A DNA stretch of 15,834 nucleotides. Origin: an uncultured Actinomycetes bacterium. Its GTDB lineage: Bacteria; Actinomycetota; Thermoleophilia; Gaiellales; Gaiellaceae. Below are positions 6,292-12,141 of this stretch, piece after piece. The notes below the pieces were generated by a model, which made no database searches, was not told the DNA's origin, and saw only the letters and a list, made by a program, of their open reading frames with translations. The stretch is from contig CAIYXH010000143.1 in NCBI GenBank assembly GCA_903930195.1, positions 1 to 15,834 on the forward strand. Reading direction: 5' to 3'. Every line of letters begins with the position of its first letter. The first letter of the stretch is position 1. The position numbers were made by a program, and so were the translations under genes.

Positions 6292-7326
6292 GTTCGTGAT
6301 GACGAGGTCTTTGGGGAGCTCGTTGAGGAGCTCGACGCCATGCTCGCGGACGACCGCGAGATCCTCGATGCGGACGCCGCCGACGCCGGGCAGATAGATC
6401 CCCGGCTCGATCGTGACGACGTGGCCGACCTCGAGCGTGTCGGGCGACTCGGTGGAGAGCCGCGGCGCCTCGTGGATCAGCAGCCCCACCCCGTGCCCGA
6501 GCCCATGGCCAAACGCGTCGCCATACCCCGCCTCGGCGATCACGTCGCGGGCGAGCGCGTCGGCCTCGACGCCGGTCATCCCGGGCCGGATCCCCTCGAC
6601 CGCGGCGAGCTGGGCGCGCAGGCAGACGTCGTAGATCTCCTCGAGCTGCGGCGAGAGCGGCCCCGTGGCGAGCGTGCGCGTGCAGTCGCTGCAGTAGCCG
6701 TCGAGCTGGCCGCCCCAGTCGACCGTGACGAGCACACCCGCGGGAACCGGCTCGTTCGTCGGCCCGCCGTGCGGCTTCGAGCCGTTCAGGCCCGAGGCCA
6801 CGGCCGTGTCGAAGGAAAGGTGGTCGACGCCCTGCTCGTGCAGGTGGGCGCGGAGCCGCCAGGCGAGCTCCCGTTCGCTCCGGCCGATCCAGGTCTCGGC
6901 GACGAGCGCGTCAAAGGCGCGGTCGGCTGCCTGGGCGACCCGGCGGATGGCGGCAAGCTCGTCCTCGTCCTTGACCGCGCGCAGGCGGTCGACAACGCCC
7001 GTGGTGGGCTCGAGCTCGACCCCGCCCTGACGCAGCGCGTCGGCGAAGGTGAAGGGCAGCACGTCGGCCTCGAACGCGACCGTCCCGCTCAGGCGCTCCG
7101 ACAGATCGTGGACGAGCGCGCGCTTCGTCAGCACCGGATCGACGTCGGGGATCGCCTCGGCCGCCTCGAAGTAGCGGAAGTCGGTGAAGAGCTGCGTCGG
7201 CCCGTTCGGGTCGACGAGAAGCGCGGCGTTCGAGGACTCGAAGCCGGTCAGGTACTGGACGTTGACGAGGCTCGTGACGAGCAGGCGCCCGCCGAGCCGC
7301 TCGCGCAGGCGCTCGAGGCGGGTCAC
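6289..7326 (-). CDS. pepQ: M24-family metallopeptidase (Xaa-Pro dipeptidase/aminopeptidase type)
   Basis: This 345-residue cytosolic peptidase probably removes residues before proline in peptides. An N-terminal creatinase-like domain (about residues 1-115) precedes the pita-bread domain. The five dinuclear metal ligands are all visible: D203 (VDWGG), D214 (SDCTRT), H278 (GHGLGHGVG), E307 (TIEPGIY) and E321 (RIEDLAVV). H186 (KPHGGP) matches the usual substrate-side His. The exact specificity between prolidase and aminopeptidase P cannot be fixed from sequence. The start is GTG at 7326, overlapping the aroQ stop (GTGA); a longer in-frame reading to 7614 is shadow of aroQ. The gene sits between aroQ and efp as in many actinobacteria. 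The TAG stop lies at the very edge of an inverted repeat, so the extreme C-terminus may have been reset by that element. Confidence 0.9.
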   Translation of the reverse strand: MTRLERLRERLGGRLLVTSLVNVQYLTGFESSNAALLVDPNGPTQLFTDFRYFEAAEAIPDVDPVLTKRALVHDLSERLSGTVAFEADVLPFTFADALRQGGVELEPTTGVVDRLRAVKDEDELAAIRRVAQAADRAFDALVAETWIGRSERELAWRLRAHLHEQGVDHLSFDTAVASGLNGSKPHGGPTNEPVPAGVLVTVDWGGQLDGYCSDCTRTLATGPLSPQLEEIYDVCLRAQLAAVEGIRPGMTGVEADALARDVIAEAGYGDAFGHGLGHGVGLLIHEAPRLSTESPDTLEVGHVVTIEPGIYLPGVGGVRIEDLAVVREHGVELLNELPKDLVITN

Positions 7327-7751
7327 GCGCGGGCCACCAGGTACTCCAGCGCCTCGCGGTAGCCGTCGGCGCCCTTGCCCATGATCCGGTGGGTCGCGAC
7401 GGGCTCGATCACAGAGTGGCGCCGCCACTCGTCCCGCTCGGCAATGTTCGAGAGATGCACTTCGACGATCGGGCACGTCAGCACGGCGAGCGCGTCGTGG
7501 ATCGCCCAGCTGTAGTGCGACCAGGCCCCCGGGTTGACGATCACCGCGTCGGCGTCGTCGAACGCGTCGTGGATCCAGCCGATGTACTCGCCCTCGCTGT
7601 TCGTCTGGCGGCACCGGACGCTCATGGTCAGCGCGTGCGCCCAGTCGTAGATGCGCGTCTCGAGCTCGTTCAGCGAGATGCCGCCGTAGATCGCGGGGTC
7701 GCGCCGGGCGAGCTGGTCGAGGTTGACCCCGTTGAGGACGACGACCTGCAT
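7323..7751 (-). CDS. aroQ: Type II 3-dehydroquinate dehydratase
   Basis: AroQ dehydrates 3-dehydroquinate to 3-dehydroshikimate, step three of the shikimate pathway, as a dodecameric type II enzyme. The 142-residue length is typical. Expected active-site residues are present: R17 and Y22 (ARRDPAIYG), N73 and H79 (NPGAWSH), H99 and S101 (VEVHLSN), and R110-R111 (EWRRHS). The normally well-kept AYTHTSVALRDAL block reads AWSHYSWAIHDAL, so the T-to-Y, V-to-W and R-to-H changes are notable but leave the catalytic set intact. The ATG at 7751 lies 10 bases after the aroK-aroB fusion. The gap offers both AAGGG and a TAGGGT hexamer that includes the upstream stop codon. The 3' end overlaps pepQ by 4 bases. 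Confidence 0.94.
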   Translation of the reverse strand: MQVVVLNGVNLDQLARRDPAIYGGISLNELETRIYDWAHALTMSVRCRQTNSEGEYIGWIHDAFDDADAVIVNPGAWSHYSWAIHDALAVLTCPIVEVHLSNIAERDEWRRHSVIEPVATHRIMGKGADGYREALEYLVARA

Positions 7752-7758
7752 GCCCTTG

Positions 7759-7764
7759 ACCCTA
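7759..7764 (-). promoter_or_regulatory. Candidate -10-like TAGGGT before aroQ
   Basis: TAGGGT fits TANNNT 7 bases before the aroQ ATG. Its first three bases are the stop codon of the aroK-aroB gene, so chance is a stronger possibility than at the other sites. An AAGGG motif just before the start could instead act as the ribosome binding site. Confidence 0.2.
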
Positions 7765-9162
7765 CGCGATCAGCCGCTCGAGCTCGCGGCGTACCTGGTC
7801 GGCGGGCCGCGGCTCGACGAAGGGGCCGTCGGGGCCGAGGAGGACGAGGTTGATCGCATCGCCCGTGCGCTTCTTGTCGCGCAGGAGCGCCTCCCAGGCG
7901 CGGTCGATGTCGACGGAGACCGGCTTCGGGTCGAGCTCGCGCTCGACGAGGCTCGTGTCATGGCCGGTGACTCTCAAAGCGGCAAGAAGACCCAGCGCGA
8001 CTGCCTCGCCGTGCGGCAGGTCGAAGTCGGCGGCCGCCTCGAGCGCGTGCGCGAAGGTATGGCCCAGGTTCAGCCAACGGCGCGGGCCGTGGTCGTGCGG
8101 ATCCTGGAGGCAGATGCCCGACTTGTAGGCCGCCGCGCCGCGGACGTCGAGCGTGCGGCCGGCGAGGAGGCCCGTCTTCAGCTGCTCGGCGAGCCCCTGG
8201 CGAAGCTCGCGCTCCGGGAGCGTGCCGAGGAGCAACTCGTCGAGCACGACCCGCGCGGGCCAGTGGAAGGAGCCGACGAGGTTCTTGCCCTCCGGGATGT
8301 CGATCGCCGTCTTGCCGCCGATTGCCGCGTCGACCTGGCCGACGAGCGTGGTCGGGACGGCAACCCAGGAGACGCCGCGCAGGTACGTCGCAGCGGCGAA
8401 GCCGCCGACGTCGGTGACGCAGCCGCCGCCGAGCGCGACGATCGTGCCGGCGCGGTCGAGGCGCAGCTCGCTCCAGAGGCTCTCGAGGATCCCTCCGCGC
8501 TTCGCTTCCTCGCCGGAGGGCAGCGTGTGGGTCGTCGTGAGCCGAGAGCCGAGCGCCTCCTGGGCGCGAGCGCCGTGGATACCCATCACCGTGGTGTCGG
8601 TGACGAGCGCAACCGGCCCGCTCCCGGGCACGAGCTCGCCGAGCCGGTCGAGCGCACCGTCCTCGTGATGCACGCCTGCGGCTGCGAGGAGCGCTCCGTC
8701 GACATCGTTGCCGCGCGCGTCGGCGACCTCGGCGTAGAGGCTCTGCCGAGCGTCGAAGAGTGCACGGAACGCGGTCTCGTTCTGAGCGTTGGGCCGGTTG
8801 GTGCCGCGCACGCGCTCCCACGCCAGGTCGGCGTCGATCCCCACCCAGAGAACGAACGCGCCCTGGAGGAGCTCACGCGTCTCGGCCGTCGTGACCGCGC
8901 CGCCGCCGAGCGAGAGCACCGCCGGCTCGGGCGAGGCGAGCGCCACAGCGATCGCATGCGCCTCGAGCGCGCGGAAGCCCGCTTCGCCGCGGTCGGCGAA
9001 GAGCTCCGGGATCGTCGTCCCGGCCCGCGCTTCGATCGCAGCGTCGAGATCGAGGAACGGCCTGTCGAGGCGTTCGGCGACCGCGCGCCCGAGCGTCGTC
9101 TTCCCCGCGCCCATGAAGCCCACGAGCACGAGGTGACGGCCGAGCGCGTTCAGCTGCCCCAA
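7762..9162 (-). CDS. aroKB: Bifunctional shikimate kinase / 3-dehydroquinate synthase fusion
   Basis: One 466-residue protein joins shikimate kinase (residues about 8-160) to 3-dehydroquinate synthase (about 165-466), steps five and two of the shikimate pathway. The kinase has P-loop GFMGAGKTT at 15-23, DLD at 38-40, GGG at 86-88, R123 (NRP) and R139. The synthase has GGGCVTDVGGF at 245-255, PTTLVGQVDAAIGGKTAID at 270-288 and GKN at 292-294. Its zinc ligands are E326 (LAEQLKTG), H368 (LNLGHT) and H384 (LPHGEAV). The synthase half is compact: only 17 residues separate K329 from K347, where the family usually has about 45. Fusion in this order is known from Thermotoga. The start is taken as TTG at 9162, overlapping aroC by 13 bases. 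It is weakly supported, and a few residues either way are possible. It is followed closely by aroQ. Confidence 0.93.
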   Translation of the reverse strand: MGQLNALGRHLVLVGFMGAGKTTLGRAVAERLDRPFLDLDAAIEARAGTTIPELFADRGEAGFRALEAHAIAVALASPEPAVLSLGGGAVTTAETRELLQGAFVLWVGIDADLAWERVRGTNRPNAQNETAFRALFDARQSLYAEVADARGNDVDGALLAAAGVHHEDGALDRLGELVPGSGPVALVTDTTVMGIHGARAQEALGSRLTTTHTLPSGEEAKRGGILESLWSELRLDRAGTIVALGGGCVTDVGGFAAATYLRGVSWVAVPTTLVGQVDAAIGGKTAIDIPEGKNLVGSFHWPARVVLDELLLGTLPERELRQGLAEQLKTGLLAGRTLDVRGAAAYKSGICLQDPHDHGPRRWLNLGHTFAHALEAAADFDLPHGEAVALGLLAALRVTGHDTSLVERELDPKPVSVDIDRAWEALLRDKKRTGDAINLVLLGPDGPFVEPRPADQVRRELERLIA

Positions 9163-10220
9163 TTGATCCGCTGCCGGTAGGCGGCAGCAGCCGCAACGGT
9201 GTCGCCGATGAAGTCGCCGCCGAACTTGTCGAGGGCGAGCACTGCGAGCTCCCAGGCGACCGCGGCCTCGGCGACGACGCTGAGCGCCTCGACTGCCGCG
9301 ACGTCGGAGCGCTCGACGAGCGCAACCGCCTCCTCGCCCGTGGCGAGATCGACGGAGCGGAGTGGCTTCATCAAGGTCGGGATCGGCTTCATCGCGGCTC
9401 GGATCACGATCTCCTCGCCGTTCGAGATGCCGCCCTCGATCCCGCCGGCGTGGTTCGTGTCGCGGTGGCGATCGGTGCGGATCTCGTCGTGGGCGGCAGA
9501 TCCGAGCTTGTCGGCGAGCGCGAAGCCGTCGCCGATCTCGACGCCCTTGACGGCCTGGATGCCCATGACGGCAGCGGCGAGCCGCGCGTCGAGCCGGTCT
9601 TCCTTCGCGGCGTAGGTGCCGAGCCCGGGCATGACGCCGGTGACGCGCACCTCGATCCTGCCGCCGACCGTGTCGCGCTCCTTGCGCGCTTCGTCGATCC
9701 GCGCGTGCAGCCCCTCCTCGTCGACCGTGAGCCCACGCACCTCGATACCGAGCGTCGCAAGCAGGGCCTTGGCGACCCCGCCTGCGGCGACCTGCACCGC
9801 CGTGTGGCGGGCCGAGGCGCGCTCGAGGGAGTTGCGGACGTCGTCGTGGTTGTACTTGAGCACCCCGGGAAGATCGGCGTGGCCGGGGCGCGGCAGCGTG
9901 ACGGCCTTCGTCCCCTTCCCCGTCGGCTCGCCCTCGGGCGGCCAGGGATTCATGCCCCAGAGCCAGTTCTTGTGGTCGTTGTTGCGCACGACGAGCGTGA
10001 GCGGCGTGCCGAGCGTGTGGCCGTGACGGAGGCCCGAGAGCACCTCGACGCGGTCCTGCTCGATCTGCTGGCGCGGCGAGCGGCCGTAGCCCTGCTGGCG
10101 GCGCTTGAGGTCGCCGTCGATCGCGTCGCGGTCGAGCTCGAGCCCCGCCGGAAGGCCGGTGAGGATCGCGGCGAGCGCGGGCCCGTGCGACTCACCGGCG
10201 GTGGCGATGCGAAGGCTCAT
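9150..10220 (-). CDS. aroC: Chorismate synthase
   Basis: Chorismate synthase converts 5-enolpyruvylshikimate 3-phosphate to chorismate with reduced FMN, the last step of the common aromatic pathway. The 356-residue length is usual. Recognised blocks are GESHG at 9-13 (catalytic H12), RRQQGYGRSPR at 40-50, RPGHADLPGVLKYNHDDVRN at 111-130 with the second conserved His H114, and RSDVAAVEALSVVAEAAVA near the C-terminus. The family motif SARET reads SARHT here (H139 for Glu), an uncommon substitution. The ATG at 10220 is preceded by a 42-base gap after aroE that lacks a good Shine-Dalgarno sequence but contains TAGGCT 10 bases upstream, which suggests a separate, possibly leaderless, transcript start. 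The 3' end overlaps the next gene by 13 bases. Confidence 0.96.
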   Translation of the reverse strand: MSLRIATAGESHGPALAAILTGLPAGLELDRDAIDGDLKRRQQGYGRSPRQQIEQDRVEVLSGLRHGHTLGTPLTLVVRNNDHKNWLWGMNPWPPEGEPTGKGTKAVTLPRPGHADLPGVLKYNHDDVRNSLERASARHTAVQVAAGGVAKALLATLGIEVRGLTVDEEGLHARIDEARKERDTVGGRIEVRVTGVMPGLGTYAAKEDRLDARLAAAVMGIQAVKGVEIGDGFALADKLGSAAHDEIRTDRHRDTNHAGGIEGGISNGEEIVIRAAMKPIPTLMKPLRSVDLATGEEAVALVERSDVAAVEALSVVAEAAVAWELAVLALDKFGGDFIGDTVAAAAAYRQRINWGS

Positions 10221-10230
10221 CTCAGCGATA

Positions 10231-10236
10231 AGCCTA
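10231..10236 (-). promoter_or_regulatory. Candidate -10 element TAGGCT before aroC
   Basis: TAGGCT fits TANNNT and ends 10 bases before the aroC ATG, inside the 42-base aroE-aroC gap. No -35 box or Shine-Dalgarno sequence is convincing there, so the reading as a leaderless or near-leaderless promoter is an inference. Confidence 0.3.
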
Positions 10237-10262
10237 GAGATTCGGCCTCGCGGCTCCTCGCG

Positions 10263-10946
10263 CTACCCACGCTGGAGCACGGCAGCGCGCATCACTTCGA
10301 GCGGTGCCGCGACGCCGGTCCAGAGCTCGAAGCTCTTCGCACCCTGGCGAACGAGCGCCTCGCGGCCGTCGATCACCGTGCAGCCGGCGGCGCGCGCAGC
10401 GGCGACGAGAGCGGTGTCCCCGGTTCCGGCCGAGTACGCGAGCTCGACGACCGTCTGGCCCGGCACCGGCGTGACGAGCAGCTCGTCGCGCACCGGCGTC
10501 GCGTTGACGATCAGATCGCAGCCGGTCGCATCGGGCGGCCACTCGCCGCTGCGGGTGTAGACGCGCGTGTCGGCCGGCAGGCCGGGTCCGAGCGTGAGCG
10601 CGGCTCCCCCGGCGCCGATCAGGCAGGCGCGGGTCGCCTCGATCCCGGCGAGGATCTCCTTGTCGGTGTTGAAGCCGAGCACACGGCCGTCGCGGAAGAC
10701 GAGCGTGTTGACGGCCTCCCCGTCGGCCTCGTCGCAGGCCGCGACGACCGCCTGCTTGTGCGGGATCGTCACGTTCGCACCCGCGAAGCCCTCGCGGCGC
10801 AGTGCGGCGACGGCGAGGATCACGTCCTCGACGTCACGCGCCTCGTAGTGCCAGTCGAGCCCGGCGGCGCCGAACGCGGCGTTCTGCATCGCCGGCGAGA
10901 GCGAATGCGAGACCGGATGGCCGAGCAGCGCGACGCGGGCCGTCAT
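10263..10946 (-). CDS. aroE: Shikimate dehydrogenase, unusually short
   Basis: AroE reduces 3-dehydroshikimate to shikimate with NADPH. The 227-residue protein keeps the substrate-binding domain: HSLSP at 14-18, NVTIPHK with catalytic K64, EAVNT with N80, and FNTD with catalytic D95. The C-terminal block VRQGAKSFELWTG carries Q201. The cofactor domain has GAGGA at 111-115 but then goes straight to DTRVYTRSGEWPPDATGCDLIVNAT. About 25 residues normally holding the helix after GAGGA and the NRTxxRA phosphate-binding stretch are gone; R132 in YTRS may stand in. The family usually has 260-290 residues. The ATG at 10946 overlaps the mltG stop (ATGA). A longer in-frame reading to 11831 is shadow of mltG. 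Context with aroC, aroKB and aroQ supports function in chorismate synthesis; whether it prefers NADP or NAD is open. Confidence 0.88.
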   Translation of the reverse strand: MTARVALLGHPVSHSLSPAMQNAAFGAAGLDWHYEARDVEDVILAVAALRREGFAGANVTIPHKQAVVAACDEADGEAVNTLVFRDGRVLGFNTDKEILAGIEATRACLIGAGGAALTLGPGLPADTRVYTRSGEWPPDATGCDLIVNATPVRDELLVTPVPGQTVVELAYSAGTGDTALVAAARAAGCTVIDGREALVRQGAKSFELWTGVAAPLEVMRAAVLQRG

Positions 10947-11782
10947 CCGTGCGGCCCGTAGCCGTGCGTCGCGAGGTACTCGTTGAACGCCGTCGAGCTC
11001 TCGAAGAAGACCTGCCGGTTCGTGCCGGGAATCCGCACGTAGTAGAGGTAGCCGAGCGTCGACGGGTGCGCGGCGGCACGCAGCGAGGCGAGGCCCGGGT
11101 TGCCGATCGGCGTCGGCGGGAGGCCGTAGAGCTTGCGCGAGTTGTACGGGTTGTCGCTCGCAAGCTCGGACTGGGTGATCGACTGCGTCGGCGAGATGTG
11201 CAGGCCGTACCGGAGCGTCGCGTCGATCCCGAGCTGGATGTGGTCGCGCAGGCGGTTGTAGATCACGCCTGCGACCTTCGCGCGGTCCCCCGGCACCGCC
11301 GCCTCCTCCTCGATCATCGAGGCGATCTTGAGCACGTCGTAGTTCGTCAGGTTCTTCGAGCGCGCATAGCTGAGGTCGAGCGTGTCCCAGTCGCGGCAGA
11401 ACGCGACGATCTGGGCCTGCACGAGGTTCTGCGCCGTCGTCTCGACGTCGAAGTCGTACGTCGCCGGGAAGAGGAAGCCCTCGAGGTTCGCCCACCGCGT
11501 CTTGCCGAAGCAGGGAACGACTGCGTTCTTGCTCGCGCGGACGTAGGCAGCGCTGGTCAGCACAAGCCGCGTCTTCGGCGTGGTCACCGGCAGCTCGGAC
11601 GTGGCGATCGTCACGTCGGTCGCAACGCGCGTGACCATCTGCGCGCGGGTATAGCCCTCCGGGAAGGGGATGTGGAACTGGTGGAGCGCCACGACCGCCG
11701 TCGTCGCGGGCGGCGCCGCCTTGGCACCGCAGCCGACGAGCAGCAGGACGGCGCTCGTCAGGAGGGCGAGCCTGACCGCCAT
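10943..11782 (-). CDS. mltG: MltG-like endolytic peptidoglycan transglycosylase, probable lipoprotein
   Basis: MltG cleaves nascent glycan strands near the membrane and sets their length. The 279-residue protein contains the YceG domain: IPFPEGYTRAQM at 38-49, LEGFLFPATYDF at 100-111, IASMIEEEA at 153-161 with the catalytic Glu as E158, DRAKVAGVIYNRL at 166-178, and NPYNSRKLYGLPPTPIGNPG at 211-230. It is shorter than the usual 330-400 residues, and the first half of the LysM-like region is absent. Instead of a plain membrane anchor the N-terminus reads MAVRLALLTSAVLLLVGCGA, with an L-V-G-C lipobox at 15-18, so lipid anchoring at Cys18 is predicted. Cys91 and Cys129 could pair outside the cell. 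The ATG at 11782 overlaps ruvX by 25 bases, and the stop overlaps aroE. Order ruvX-mltG-aroE is typical of actinobacteria. Confidence 0.9.
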   Translation of the reverse strand: MAVRLALLTSAVLLLVGCGAKAAPPATTAVVALHQFHIPFPEGYTRAQMVTRVATDVTIATSELPVTTPKTRLVLTSAAYVRASKNAVVPCFGKTRWANLEGFLFPATYDFDVETTAQNLVQAQIVAFCRDWDTLDLSYARSKNLTNYDVLKIASMIEEEAAVPGDRAKVAGVIYNRLRDHIQLGIDATLRYGLHISPTQSITQSELASDNPYNSRKLYGLPPTPIGNPGLASLRAAAHPSTLGYLYYVRIPGTNRQVFFESSTAFNEYLATHGYGPHG

Positions 11783-12141
11783 TCCAGGTAGCTCGAGAGC
11801 AGATGGGCCGCAGCCCGGGCGTCGTCGCCACCGGGACCGGCGAGCACCGAGGTGAAGCGCTCGTCCCAGAGCTCGACGGGCATCCCGAGCGCGGCGCTGA
11901 GCGTGTCGACGAACGCGGTCGTCTCGCGGGCCTGCTCGCCGTGCTCGCCGCGCAGCGTCAACGGAAGGCCGACGACGACGAGCTCGGGCGCCTCCTCACG
12001 GATCACGGCGAGCAGCTTGTCGAACCCGGCCGGCTTCCTGACTTTCTCGACGATCGTCAGCGGCCGGGCGAGGGTGCCGGTTGGGTCGGAGACTGCGACG
12101 CCCGTGCGCGCCGACCCGTAGTCGAGCGCGAGCACCTTCAC
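11758..12141 (-). CDS. ruvX: RuvX/YqgF-family RNase H-fold nuclease
   Basis: This 127-residue RNase H-fold protein belongs to the RuvX/YqgF family, described both as a putative Holliday junction resolvase and as a nuclease in pre-16S rRNA 5' maturation. The start is GTG at 12141, giving MKVLALDYGSARTGVAVSDP with the conserved Asp at residue 7. VVVGLPLTLRGEHGEQARET, ELWDERFTS and the C-terminal Asp in DARAAAHLLSSYL complete the set of family motifs. Length is slightly below the usual 135-145 residues. The start overlaps the alaS stop by 4 bases (GTGA), so translation is coupled to alaS; its own end lies 25 bases inside mltG. The alaS-ruvX-mltG order is conserved across Gram-positive bacteria. 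Confidence 0.93.
   Translation of the reverse strand: MKVLALDYGSARTGVAVSDPTGTLARPLTIVEKVRKPAGFDKLLAVIREEAPELVVVGLPLTLRGEHGEQARETTAFVDTLSAALGMPVELWDERFTSVLAGPGGDDARAAAHLLSSYLEWRSGSPS

Noticed and set aside
6289..7614. Longer start for pepQ, 96 codons upstream
   Set aside because: The extra part is the wrong frame of aroQ and resembles no peptidase N-terminus. GTG at 7326 overlapping the aroQ stop fits the pattern of neighbouring genes.
7723..9180. 485-codon open frame on the plus strand
   Set aside because: Antisense shadow of aroKB, with the same composition artefact and no recognisable motif.
9450..10961. 503-codon open frame on the plus strand
   Set aside because: Antisense across aroC and aroE, no domain signal; it would require two well-supported genes to be fully overlapped.
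10263..11831. Longer start for aroE, giving 522 residues with mltG-region sequence
   Set aside because: The N-terminal extension is out-of-frame mltG. AroE begins at ATG 10946 with MTARVALLGHPVSHSLSP.
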